The notes beneath the pieces are model-generated. The model did no database searches. It saw nothing but the letters and a program-made list of their open reading frames with translations, and had not been told where the DNA came from. Position numbers and translations under genes: made by a program. Positions 10,893 to 22,800 of a DNA stretch of 64,000 nt are shown in pieces. Every line of letters begins with the position of its first letter. Position 1 is the stretch's first letter. The stretch spans positions 29,630,094 to 29,694,093 of the forward strand of contig CM055881.1 of the NCBI GenBank assembly GCA_029582165.1, given 5' to 3'. Source of the DNA: Portulaca oleracea (Eukaryota; Streptophyta; Magnoliopsida; Caryophyllales; Portulacaceae).

Positions 10893-11475
10893 GGAATTGC
10901 AGAAAGTAGATCGAAGTCAAATATGACACATGTGATAGTAAGTATTGAAATCTAACTTGCACATTTTAAAAAAGTATTCATTAATTAGTTTTAGATTACT
11001 TTGTGTATTCTGGCTTGTGGCACATATCTAGTATAACTTTTTTTTTTGGTACGTGTGGTCGGTGAGTTGTGATATATTCCGGCTTATAGCAGTTGAATTT
11101 GTTTTAGATTACTTCGTGTATTTTTTTAAAAAGATACTATATGGTATTAATCTTAGGGATGATAATTTTATTAGGGAAATATTGTCATACTTTTTTTTTC
11201 TAACACAATTCTTTAACATATTATATTCATATAAAGCTAACTCGTGGCGAGGTAAAAAGAGTTGTTGATATTGTACTCAGATGTCACCCTATGGATGTCC
11301 AAAGATACTGATCTCCTTCAAAAAAAGAGAAGTTATGATCTACCTAACAGGAGTGGTATACACTTGAATTATCCATCTCCCCTTTTTCCTAGTGAGATTT
11401 ACTTTTCACGATGTCTTTATATGTATAGTCTGTGAATGTGCTTGCAGGCTACGGGACTTTGTAGAAATAAAGTTC
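10893..11475 (+). pseudogene. Penultimate exons of an unidentified gene, cut by the gypsy insertion
   Basis: Two exon candidates with good splice signals. 10893-10937 (after TGCAG, before GTAAGT) encodes GIAESRSKSNMTHVI. 11448-11475 (after TTGCAG) encodes ATGLCRNKV and stops at the retrotransposon boundary. The exon resumes at 41496 after the TSD. All join in phase 0. I do not recognise the protein. Because a CACTA 3' terminus lies downstream at 42449, it may be a CACTA-encoded second gene. Upstream exons are not visible. Confidence 0.4.
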
Positions 11476-11990
11476 TGTAACGCCCCGGAAATTCAATTAT
11501 AGAAAAGTCCAAGTCAAACTAACGTTAACAGACAAAACTTAGCGGAAGACTTCAATTTTAGTTTGGGCGTCACTGCCGTATCCCCGAAGGAATATAAGGC
11601 GAGAAAGGAAAACACAACTGTCTGCTAACGGTAACTACTAACAACTCAAAACAACTTTAAGAATTCATAACGAAAACAATATAAAAGATTCAAGGACTTC
11701 TAGACTCGTCGTCCTCACTTCTAACTCCCGTCCCCAGCATTTAGATCTTCACCTGAAATCAAAACATTTCAGAAAATGAGGGGGAAATCTCAATAATGTC
11801 TACCCCTAACGTTTAAAACAGTTTAAGTTCATTTCAATTCATTTTGGGGAGAGGAATCAAATCAAACGTTTTACAAACCTTTAACCCTTAACTGTTTTCC
11901 TCAACCCATCCAAACCATATTTTAATGTGCGGGCGGGATACCAAATCCCTTAAAGTAACAAATATCATACCGGATCCCAGATCCTCTGCC

Positions 11991-12252
11991 TACCACAAAG
12001 CTCGACCAGTGGTCCTGCACTTTGCCTACCACAGGCTACGACCAGAATATCAAGAGTTCACATTTCCGCCTACCACAGGCTACGACCAGGGTCCCAGACC
12101 CTTTGCCTACCACAGGCTACGACCAGAATATCAAGAGTTCACATTTCCGCCTACCACAGGCTACGACCAGAATATCAAGAGTTCACATTTCCGCCTACCA
12201 CAGGCTACGACCAGGGTCCCAGACCCTTTGCCTACCACAGGCTACGACCAGA
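11991..12252. repeat. Minisatellite in LTR A1
   Basis: Tandem units built on CCTACCACAGGCTACGACCA, alternating with two tails (AATATCAAGAGTTCACATTT or GGGTCCCAGACCCTTTG). That gives units of about 44 and 37 bp in an irregular order. The right LTR copy (38215-38635) has more units, so the array changed after insertion or in assembly. Confidence 0.9.
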
Positions 12253-14244
12253 TAAACCTGCTTAAATGTTTCACTTTGAATTAATAGTATCTTATGCAAA
12301 AACTCAACTCACAACTCTCAAGTCAAACCCAACCCAGGTTATCAAAACCATTAACAAAACTACTTATAAAGGACCATCACAATTTCTCAACTCATAAATC
12401 AATAATCACAAATAAAAACGCACAGTTATCCAAAACAGATGGTCACATTTTCCACAAAAGTCCCCTTTCGGGATGCAATTCTCAAAATAGATTATAAAAC
12501 ATCAAAACACATTTAAAGTGCATCCCGGTGGGGATTAGAGCATAGACAATTACCTGATATACTTCACAAGACAAAGAAGAAGAACACTTGAGCTCACTAA
12601 CGTCTCGCACTAACTCGGGCCTAGAATAAAAGCAATTATCTAATCAAAACGCGTTCTAACGAAGTTAGTATTAACTATTAACTACCTAACCCATCCCCTA
12701 GGAACACTTAGGTTCCTAACATTTACGAAATTACACTTAACATCTCTAAAATAACACATAACATGATCACACATTAATTTCACTCAACAATTCTTTATAA
12801 ATAAAAGCAAACAGAGGACAGATTATAACATTCACATAAAATGGGTCACAACTCGACTTCCCGACATCCTATGGGTCTGGTTCTGGACTTTTCGGAAACC
12901 TCAGAATGTCTACTAAAACTTCTATGTTGAAGGTCAAGCCCAACTCAGTTCCGAAGAACCTCAAAAACACCTGTATTTCCCATTGGTCCAGATCTGACAG
13001 GTTCCGGTAAAACGGTTATAACTCGGGCTATACAAATCAAACGTTCGATCCGTAAAATTCCTATGGTTCCTAACATCTAAGGGAACCTCCAGTTCAAAGG
13101 GTTTGATCAAAAGGTAACTACACTAGCCGTGGCAACCCGATCTTTAGACACTAACAAAACTGACCCGATAACGGTTCTTATTTAATTTGTTATTTCGGTT
13201 CTATCTTTTACCAATCGGTCTCGGGGTTCTAATTTGGACTCGAAACAGTAGCTAGGGTCTAAGATATGAAATCCAACTCAACTTAGGTCCAAAAAATTAA
13301 ACTTGTAGAAGTAAACTTAATTTAGAAAACATGAAAGACACTTTAATAAATTTAACCAACCCTAAAGTCATAAAAGGAATAAAAATTACTTAACACATGG
13401 ATTACTTGACCAAGATTTTAAAGATTAAAGCATGGATTATTTACAAATAAGTTATAACAAGGGAAAATAATCAAAAATCAAGAATTAATAACAAGAATCG
13501 AATTCCTTTTTAGTAGTTTAACCAACTCACTTATTTAATCAAGATTACACATGAGATTAACATGAATGAACCCTAAGAGAATTTAAAGAACATATGAATA
13601 TTTAACTAACGATTCAAGAATTAATCTAGATAATTATACTTTAAAGATTCGTGCATACAATAATAATGTTATCTAAACCCTAACATGAATGAGTCCTAAA
13701 AAAAAGAACATACAATATTTAACTTAATGAAACAAGAAACCTAATTAATTTTCAAGAATTCAAGATTTTATTAACAAGATTTCAACTTCTAGTAAGTTAA
13801 CTAATTTATTTAACAAACTTAATAAGATTTACTTTTAAAGAACAATAAAGAACATAACGATATATACAACTAAAATTCAAGAATTAACCTAGGTAAATAA
13901 ATTTCCGAATTCGTACATACAATAATATTGTGGTCTAAACGATTAATGTAAAGAATATAACAATATTAAAGAATCACTTTCAACCCTAATAAACAACTAT
14001 TACAACCTAAATCTAATTACAAATTTTATAACATAAAATTACACATATCAAGTAACAAATTACACATAATAAATAATTATTTACACATAATTACAACCAA
14101 GAAATAATTACAATTAATTTCCCCTAATTATAAAAATTACAGAATTTATAAACAATAATATTACAAATATATAAATCAGATTTTTAATAATAAAACAAGA
14201 AAGAAAAAGGAAAAAGAAAAGAAACAGAAGGAAAATAGAATCAG

Positions 14245-14273
14245 TTTAGGGTTAGGGTTAGGGTTAGGGTTTT
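14245..14273. repeat. Telomere-like TTAGGG run in LTR A1
   Basis: TTTAGGG followed by three TTAGGG units and GTTTT. Also present in LTR A2 at 40627-40655. On the plus strand it can supply four G-triplets, so a G-quadruplex is possible. Interstitial, part of the LTR, not a telomere. Confidence 0.85.
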
Positions 14274-14760
14274 ACGTAGGTGTTAGGGCACGGTTTCTGG
14301 CGACGGCGACGGCGGTCGGAGCGGCGGCGGCGTCGAGGCTGGGCGGCGACTCCGACGACGATGACAACGACCGGCGTTGGTGGCGGAGCAAGGTCAACGC
14401 AAGGACAAGAGGAAAGGCGATAAAAGAGAAAGAGAAGGGAGAGGGCTGAGCGATGGTGGTGGTGCGTCTGGGTGGTTCGCGGCGGTCGTCTGGGCGGCGG
14501 CGACGCCTGGCGTCAACGACGGCAACGTCGTCGGTGGTGGTAGCCGGCGGTTTCAGAGAGAGGGAGAGAGTCAGAGCGAGAGAGAGAAAGAGGGAGGAAG
14601 AGATAGGGCAAGCGGGTGGTGGTGCGATCTCCGTGACTTGGCGTGGCCAGGTGGGTGCTCTGGTGGTCAAAGCGAAGAGAGCAGAGGGAGAGAGAGGAGA
14701 GGTTGTGGGGTTAGGGTTTGGTATTGAGAGGGATTAGGGTTTGATAAGGGTTTAGGGGGG

Positions 14761-14768
14761 TTTTTATA
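14761..14768 (-). promoter_or_regulatory. TATA box of LTR A1
   Basis: The minus strand reads AGTATAAAAACCC. It lies about 340 bp into the LTR, upstream of a CT-rich stretch, as expected for the U3 promoter. The same box is at 41145-41152 in A2. Confidence 0.6.
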
Positions 14769-15106
14769 CTAATGCTCCCATTTAGGCCCACTAATCCTAT
14801 TCCTAACCCAACCCATTTAAAACAATTAAAACTGATTTTTCTAAAAACCCAAAAATTCTAATAATAGTAATAATAATATTAATACTAATAATCATATAAT
14901 CACATAGCAAATAATATTCACGTAATGAATCACATAATAATATTAACCAGCGGAAATTACTATTCTACCCTTGTTAGCCCTCAACGGTCCTACGAGCTCA
15001 AGCGTTAGCATAAATAGACACAAACGAATAATAATAAATAACGAAGTCAAACCTAAATTACTAACGACGTCACGGTCAACATCTTTGGATTTTTCGGGGT
15101 TTTACA

Positions 15107-15252
15107 TCATTACCTTCTTAAAAGAAGTTTCGTCCTCGAAACTTAAACTCAGCAGCAACGGTCTCCCAAACGGAACTAACACTGGCGCTAACCAAAAATT
15201 CGGGGTTTTACATCATTACCTTCTTAAAAGAAGTTTCGTCCTCGAAACTTGA
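15107..15252 (-). pseudogene. Pol tail of element A with duplicated LTR-edge segment
   Basis: Contains two copies of a segment reading, on the minus strand, AGTTTCGAGGACGAAACTTC followed by TTTTAAGAAGGTAATGATG and TGTAAAACCCCGAA (one spanning 15093-15142, the other 15204-15252). In frame this gives a FRGRNSF-like end plus GNDVKP. The inner copy mimics an LTR start but is not one. The same double arrangement occurs in all four B internal segments. Confidence 0.65.
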
Positions 15253-15515
15253 CGTACCTTTAAGAGTAACACAGGTGAGGCTACTTGCTGTCATCTTCTC
15301 TTCTACTTTCCAGGTTCTTGATAACTTAAAGGTGAGGCTCTCTGGTTTTCATTGTTCCCATCATTTCCATTGCTTTCATTGTCATAGCCCTCCGAGGTCA
15401 ACTGGGGACAGTGTCTTATGTGATGTTGGGGGCTCCCACACTTAAAGCATCCTCCCCTTACAACCCTCATTCTACAATCTCGAGCATAATGCCCAGGTCG
15501 GCCACAGTTTCGGCA
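15253..15515 (-). pseudogene. Gypsy gag C-terminal fragment with two CCHC zinc knuckles
   Basis: The minus strand encodes CRNCGRPGHYARDC (15474-15515) and CFKCGSPQHHIRHC (15408-15449). Both fit CX2CX4HX4C, the nucleocapsid zinc knuckles of plant gypsy GAG proteins that bind genomic RNA. The first Cys codon touches the end of LTR B1 at 15515/15516, so subfamily B inserted inside the knuckle. The N-terminal part of the same gag is at 36157-36612, 20.6 kb away. Downstream there is no pol, only the tail at 15107-15252. Confidence 0.8.
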
Positions 15516-18500
15516 TGTAACGCCCCGGAAATTCAGATCTAAACTTAACGGTCAAAATCAAACGTTTACTAACATTAACAGCGGAAGACTCGTTTTTTTT
15601 TTCCCTTTAACTTGGGCGTTCTTGCATCTCGAAGAGATACAAGGCAAGAACAGACACTAACAGAACAAACTGAGAACTTCAAGTTATAACAAACGAAACA
15701 AACTTCGAATTCTAGAACAACATCAACTCAACATTTACTAAACTTCAAGTCTAAACATAAACTAAACTTTATTCTCAAACGGCTAACTCCAACGTCCTCA
15801 CTTCTATTGCCCGTCCCCATCACATAATTGATCTTCACCTGAAAACAAAACATTCACAACATGAGGGGGGAAACCTCAATAATGTCTACCCCTAACCGTC
15901 AAAACAGTTCAAAGATCATTTCAAACCATTTTAGGGGAGGGGAACAAGTCAAACCTTTTTACAACTCATTTGAAACCCAACCCAAAATAACCAGAGATCA
16001 GAAATAACCAGAGTTCAGAAATAACAAAACTTATAAACCCACAGTATCAACTTTCAACTCAGAAAAACACAATGTTCCAGAAAACCTTAACTGACATTTT
16101 CAAACTCAGAATCAGACATCAGAAATCAGAAATCAGAAACCAGAAATCAGAAATCAGAAACAGAGTAAACTTTTCCTCAGAAAACAGATCAGAATTTTAT
16201 TATGCGGGCGGGATTTGCCTATCCCCAGAATATCAGAACTCGAGAATCGAGCGGGATCTCGGATCCTCGAATCGAATGGATGGCGGTCCTAATCAGAATC
16301 AGATGTGTGAACAATCTCATATATAATATCGGGACTCACCTATCTCTTGATAACTCACCTGCACGAACAGATCATTGTCTAATGGTCGTTACCCGCTTAT
16401 GGTTTCACTTTGATTATTAGTATCTTATGAATTATCGATGTCGATTTCAAACAAAACCCAACCCGATTTCCAAAGCGTGAATAAAACTTCGAGTTTAAAA
16501 GGCGCCACGTTTTACTCAACTCGGAAAAATAACTCACAGACATCCAAATCGCAGTCTAACTTTACGAAAATCCTCAAATGCGGGATGCAAGCTTCATAAA
16601 ACAGATTAAAATCACAAAACAGAGAAAAGAGCATCCCAAAGGGGATTAGGACATAGACATTACCTGCACAACTTCTCTTTACTTCACACTTACACACGGG
16701 AGCTACTATTTCGTCGTATCGCTCGAACATAGAATTCGAATAATATTTCTAAAATTACAACTCTACGATATAATAGTTACGCATAAATCCTACCATACCC
16801 CAACCTTAGCCTTTTTCTTATAAGTTAGTTAACCATATGACAAGTGTAACTAACACATGAACATTACAACACACATTTCCCAAAGGTAAAATAATAAAAT
16901 CGAAACAACACATTTAAAACCATAACCCGATACTAGTACTTTAATAATAAAATTGCGTAGGATACCACATAATACTAATCAACATGAATACTTGTATTAC
17001 CACATAATCAACATGAAAACTTTATAAAACTTTAATACCAAAGTATGTGAAACTTAGTACTAAAATATATGAAACTTCGATACCAATAATGTGAAACTTT
17101 TAATACCATTAATATGAAACTTTGAAACTTTATAAAAATCAAAATAATACGAAACTTAATAATAGTAATAATAATAATTTCACGAAATATTATAATAATA
17201 ATAACAACAACACGAACCTTATAATAATAATAGTAGCGCGAAACTTTATAATAATGGTAACAAAAACTAATAACATTAACTTTATGATAATAACATGAAA
17301 CCAATCTTATGGAACGATATAATAATAATAACATGAATCTTATTAATTTAGTATTTAGTAAAATAGTATTAGGGTTTAACTATAAAACCTCATAATATAA
17401 AATTCAAACTCTACCAAGGCCTAACAAAATATTTTTAACTTAACATTAACGCAATAATAATAATAACTTTAAACATGACTTGTAATATAATAATACTTGT
17501 AATAACACACTTTCGAAATACCCTTGTAAATAATAAAATGAACCCACTTTAAGAAGATATTATTACTAGTAATATTGTAACAACATTAACTTAATATTAT
17601 GAAAACATAGGATATAAAATAAACTAAACTTTGTAATAATCACAACATATAATATAACAATATATTTGATAAACTTGACATTAACATACTAATATATAAA
17701 AAGGTAGTAATACTTTGTAAAACTAACTTTCAAAGTAACAAGGACTTAATAATATAACAACTACAAGAATAATATAATGAACCTAATTTTATAATAGTTC
17801 CAACATAAGATATTAGCTTTTATATAATATGCAATCAAGACAAAGTATTACCACATTTAGATAGTAAAATCATGTATAATATGCAATCAAGACATAGTAT
17901 TACCACATTAGGTAATAATTTTTACTAAATAATATGGAAAATATTAATAACTTAATATTATTGTCAAAATAAATAATATACTTGATATATAAACATACAA
18001 AATAACAAGATATTTACTAATACTTAACTTAACATTATTACACTAATATTCATGAAATCATAACATGGATATTAACATCAAAATTCCACATAACATATAA
18101 ACTATGTATATTAACTTATAATCCTACACTAAACACACCCTAATAACCACTTATTAAACTAACATGTATTTAGTCAATATTAACAGTAAATATACAAGTT
18201 TATTTACTCTAAAACACATTAGTAAACTTAATACATGATTAACTAACCCTTAACACATAATACCCATATTAATTTATCGAGAGAGAACGAGAGAGCGGGC
18301 ACAAACAATGGGTCAAAGCTAGAAGTGGTGGGGGCCGGGGTGGTGCTCGGGTCGGCTGGGTGATCGGCGGTCAAGCGGCGGGTTCCACATGTCGTGGTCG
18401 AGGCGTGATGGTAGCTTCTAACTCCGGCGGGTTTGTCTCGTTAGGTTAGTCGGCACGGTGGTGGGAGGTGTCGTCGATCGTCGGTACTCTGGTGGTCGAC

Positions 18501-19234
18501 GGGTAGTTGTGAGGCGGTGGTGCTTAGGGTGGCTCGTCGTGATGGTGCAAAAAGGGTGGTTCGGGAAGGGCGGAGTGGTGCAAGGTGGTGTAGCGATGGT
18601 GGAGCTCGGGGTGGCGGAATGGTGGTTCGGTGGTCGGAAGGTGGTTGGGGCTCGGTGGTGCGTGGTCTTGCGTCGAGGCGACAAAGGGGGCTGGGTCGTC
18701 AGGCGTATGGCGTGAGTAGTTGTTTGTAGTAAATAGGAGGAGGAGGAGGAGAGAGAGAAAGAAAGAAGGAGAGAGAAAGAAGTGCGGAGAGAAAGAGAGA
18801 GGAGAGGGAGGGAATAGATTTTAGCCAAGTGTCAGGCTACCATTGGTCAGTACAATTGTATGCATGGGTAGTGGGTGCAGCAAAAATTTGGAATATCGTT
18901 GGGAGAACGGACAAAATCACAAAAATCAGATAAATTTTGATGAATGACATCACCCCCATGACATCATAATCCCATCTAGCAATTTCTAAATAAACATATA
19001 TTACCTCATAAACCCTATAACAACAAAACTTAAGAAAGACAGATAAAAACTCTCAGTGATAAAAGATTTTTCACCAAGTCCCAAAATTCCTAAGCGATAT
19101 TTTTAAGACTCTAAAAATTACGAAAACACTCGCGGCCCTAAAAGCTCCGTGTGAAAACAAATAAAAAAATAACGGAATAAAACGCTCGTTAGGAAATTTA
19201 ACGGCAACACAATAGCATTTTTCGGGGTTTTACA
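15516..19234 (-). mobile_element. Gypsy LTR B1
   Basis: 3,719 bp, TGTAACGCCCC to GGGGTTTTACA. Layout as in the other B LTRs. From the right (element 5' end): U3 with paired TGATGTCA and a GACCAATGG box, a CT-rich tract, a GC-rich block (18290-18720), about 1.5 kb of AT-rich DNA, and a conserved right part. Unit B1 differs from B2 by many CAG/CTG versus CG changes (for example around 16440-16540). Confidence 0.88.
18945..18966 (-). promoter_or_regulatory. Paired TGATGTCA motifs in U3 of LTR B1
   Basis: Two copies of TGACATCA on the plus strand (18945-18952 and 18959-18966), 14 bp apart. The minus strand reads TGATGTCA twice. These are CRE/TGA-like bZIP half-palindromes, spaced rather like an as-1 element. 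The pair is conserved in B2-B4 (near 23340, 27740 and 32140; one base shorter in B4). Transcription-factor binding is inference. Confidence 0.45.
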
Positions 19235-19876
19235 TCATTACCCCCTTAAAAGAAGTTTCGTCCTCGAAACTTAAACTCTTACTTAGCGATTCTTCAGACG
19301 GAACTCACGGTTACCTTAATCAAAAACTCAGGATTTTACATCATTACCTTCTTCAAAAGAGTTTCGTCCTCGAAACTCAACATGCCTTATGCATTGTATA
19401 GGTGTGGATACCTCAATCCAATCTCCTCCTCAGCTTCATAAATGGTTTCAATTGTGGCATGATTCTCCATCACAGTTTTACTAGAGGGACGATATTTCTT
19501 TGAAGTTACTTTTCTTCATAATCTAGAATCCATAGCAGGTGCTCCTCATAGGTCGGGTCTTCTCTCTACCTCCGACTCCTCGTCGGGGTCTTCTTCTGGT
19601 TCCAAGCCCTCCTCGGGGCTATATTCCTTTTCCTCCTCAGGGTTTAGATCATCCAGAGAGGCTAGAGTCGGGTGCTCATAGCAATGGCGTGTATGTCGTC
19701 CAACAAATGTCAAAACGATCAAGCATGCACTTATAACACAAAAGATAACCGGAAAGAGACACACATCCCATTCCCCATCCTACACTCATCACTCGACGTA
19801 GCATCCTAAGCTCTAACTAAAAACCTAATAGACCTTAGGAGCTACCAGGTCGTAACCCAGAGCTCTGATACCATTC
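19235..19876 (-). mobile_element. Subfamily B internal segment 1
   Basis: 642 bp between LTRs B1 and B2. In element order: PBS TGGTATCAGAGC (19862-19873), a leader ORF, a pol 3' end ending EEEIGLRYPHL (chromodomain-like), then two GAGGACGAAACT-containing tails before the LTR. No gag, protease, RT or integrase core. So the element is non-autonomous and would depend on enzymes made elsewhere. Confidence 0.8.
19546..19764 (-). CDS. Leader ORF of B unit 1 (frameshifted version)
   Basis: 72 codons starting MCLFPVIFCVISACLIVL. The C-terminal part (LDDLNPEEEKEYSPEEGLEP) matches units 2-4, but the stretch between residues 18 and 28 is in another frame. Here GGCGTGTAT stands where the others read GGCAGCTGTAT, and one A is missing from an A-run. 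The N-terminus is a hydrophobic stretch that could span a membrane; the C-terminus is strongly acidic. It lies 3' of the PBS, where gag would normally start. Function unknown. Confidence 0.4.
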   Translation of the reverse strand: MCLFPVIFCVISACLIVLTFVGRHTRHCYEHPTLASLDDLNPEEEKEYSPEEGLEPEEDPDEESEVERRPDL

Positions 19877-22800
19877 TGTAACGCCCCGGAAATTCAGATC
19901 TAAACTTAACGGTCAAAATCAAACGTTTACTAACATTAACAGCGGAAGACTCGTTTTTTTTTTCCCTTTAACTTGGGCGTTACTGCCGTACCTCCGAAGA
20001 GATACAAGGCAAGAACAGACACTAACAAACTAAGAACTTCAAGTTTTAACAAACGAAACAAACTTCGAATTCTAGAACAACATCAACTCAACATTTACTA
20101 AACTTCAAGTCTAAACATAAACTAAACTTTATTCTCAAACGGCTAACTCCAACGTCCTCACTTCTATTGCCCGTCCCCATCACATAATTGATCTTCACCT
20201 GAAAACAAAACATTCACAACATGAGGGGGGAAACCTCAATAATGTCTACCCCTAACTGTCAAAACAGTTCAAAGTTCATTTCAAACCATTTTAGGGGAGG
20301 GGAACAAGTCAAACCTTTTTACAACTCATTTGAAACCCAACCCAAAATAACCAGAGATCAGAAATAACCAGAGTTCAGAAATAACAAAACTTATAAACCC
20401 ACAGTATCAACTTTCAACTCAGAAAAACACAATGTTCCAGAAAACCTTAACTGACATTTTCAAACTCAGAATCAGACATCAGAAATCAGAAATCGAAACG
20501 TAAATCGTAAATCAAACGAGTAATCGAAATCGAAGCGAGTAAACTTTTCCTCGGAAAGCGGTCGAATTTTATTATGCGGGCGGGATTTGCCTATCCCGAA
20601 TATCGAACTCGAGAATCGAGCGGATCTCGGATCCTCGTAATCGAATGGATGGCGGTCCCAGAATCAGAATCAGATGTGTGCACAATCTCAGAAATAATAT
20701 CGGGACTCCCCGATCTCTTGATAACTCCCCTGCACGAACAGATCATGGTCTAAGGGTCGTTACCCGCAACCCGCTTATGGTTTCACTTTGATTATTAGTA
20801 TCTTATGAATTATCAGATGTCAGATTTCAAACAAAACCCAACCCAGTTTCCAAAACTGACAGAATAAAACTCAGAGTTTAAAAGACTGCCACGTTTTACT
20901 CAACTCAGAAAAATAACTCACAGACATCCAAATCAGACAGTCTAACTTTACAGAAAATCCCCGTGCGGGATGCAAGCTTCATAAAACAGATTAAAATCAC
21001 AAAACAGATAAAAGAGCATCCCAAAGGGGATTAGGACATAGACATTACCTGCACAACTTCTCTTTACTTCACACTTACACACGGGAGCTACTATTTCGTC
21101 GTCTACTGGACCTAGAATTCGAATAATATTTCTAAAATTACAACTCTACGATATAATAGTTACGCATAAATCCTACCATACCCCAACCTTAGCCTTTTTC
21201 TTATAAGTTAGTTAACCATATGACAAGTGTAACTAACACATGAACATTACAACACACATTTTCCAAAGGTAAAATAATAAAATCGAAACAACACATTTAA
21301 AACCATAACCCGATACTAGTACTTTAATAATAAAATTGCGTAGGATACCACATAATACTAATCAACATGAATACTTGTATTACCACATAATCAACATGAA
21401 AACTTTATAAAACTTTAATACCAAAGTATGTGAAACTTAGTACTAAAATATATGAAACTTCGATACCAATAATGTGAAACTTTTAATACCATTAATATGA
21501 AACTTTCGGAAACTTTATAAAAATCAAAATAATACGAAACTTAATAATAGTAATAATAATAATTTCACGAAATATTATAATAATAATAACAACAACACGA
21601 ACCTTATAATAATAATAGTAGCGCGAAACTTTATAATAATGGTAACAAAAACTAATAACATTAACTTTATGATAATAACATGAAACCAATCGTATGGAAC
21701 CATATAATACTAATAACATGAAACTTAGTAATTTCGTATTTAGTAAAATAGTATTAGGGTTTAACTATAAAACCTCATAATATAAAATTCAAACTCTACC
21801 AAGGCCTAACAAAATATTTTTAACTTAACATTAACGCAATAATAATAATAACTTTAAACATGACTTGTAATATAATAATACTTGTAATAACACACTTTCG
21901 AAATACCCTTGTAAATAATAAAATGAACCCACTTTAAGAAGATATTATTACTAGTAATATTGTAACAACATTAACTTAATATTATGAAAACATAGGATAT
22001 AAAATAAACTAAACTTTGTAATAATCACAACATATAATATAACAATATATTTGATAAACTTGACATTAACATACTAATATATAAAAAGGTAGTAATACTT
22101 TGTAAAACTAACTTTCAAAGTAACAAGGACTTAATAATATAACAACTACAAGAATAATATAATGAACCTAATTTTATAATAGTTCCAACATAAGATATTA
22201 GCTTTTATATAATATGCAATCAAGACATAGTATTACCACATTTAGATAGTAAAATCATGTATAATATGCAATCAAGACATAGTATTACCACATTAGGTAA
22301 TAATTTTTACTAAATAATATGGAAAATATTAATAACTTAATATTATTGTCAAAATAAATAATATACTTGATATATAAACATACAAAATAACAAGATATTT
22401 ACTAATACTTAACTTAACATTATTACACTAATATTCATGAAATCATAACATGGATATTAACATCAAAATTCCACATAACATATAAACTATGTATATTAAC
22501 TTATAATCCTACACTAAACACACCCTAATAACCACTTATTAAACTAACATGTATTTAGTCAATATTAACAGTAAATATACAAGTTTATTTACTCTAAAAC
22601 ACATTAGTAAACTTAATACATGATTAACTAACCCTTAACACATAATACCCATATTAATTTATAGAGAGAAAGAGAGAGGCACAAACAATGGGTCCAAGCT
22701 AGAAGAGGTGGGGGCCGGGTGGTGCTCGGGTCAGCGGTGGGTGATCGGCGGTCAAGGCGGCGGGTTCCACGTGTCGTGGTCGAGGGCGTGATAGTAGCTA

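Larger units (their letters stand above)
11476..15106 (-). mobile_element. Gypsy LTR A1 (3' LTR in element orientation)
   Basis: 3,631 bp, TGTAACGCCCC to GGGGTTTTACA. Nearly identical to A2 except for a shorter minisatellite and scattered substitutions. In element orientation it has a short U3 with a TATA box (14761-14768). Then come a pyrimidine-rich tract, a GC-rich block (14280-14720) and a long AT-rich R/U5. Frames in the GC-rich block are Arg/Pro/Ser low-complexity and not credible proteins. Confidence 0.9.

Noticed and set aside
11991..12252. CRISPR-like direct repeats with spacers
   Set aside because: Plant nuclear DNA; the intervening sequences are themselves repeated and of two types, so this is a minisatellite.
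12022..12284. Frames with repeated YHRLRPEYQEF-type peptides
   Set aside because: Translation of the minisatellite in different frames; the repeat number differs between the two LTRs of the same element.
14245..14273. Telomere or chromosome end
   Set aside because: Only a few TTAGGG units, inside an LTR and present in both LTR copies.
14272..14737. Arg/Pro/Ser-rich frames in the GC-rich block of LTR A, and their counterparts in B LTRs (18418-18828, 22628-23452, 27056-27756, 31440-32053)
   Set aside because: Low complexity, open in several frames on both strands because of base composition, not conserved in length or frame between copies.
17032..17334. Tyr/Ile/Lys-rich frame repeated in every B LTR (also near 21492, 25810, 30254, 34681)
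   Set aside because: Comes from an AT-rich ATAATAATA stretch. Its repetition only reflects copying of the LTR.
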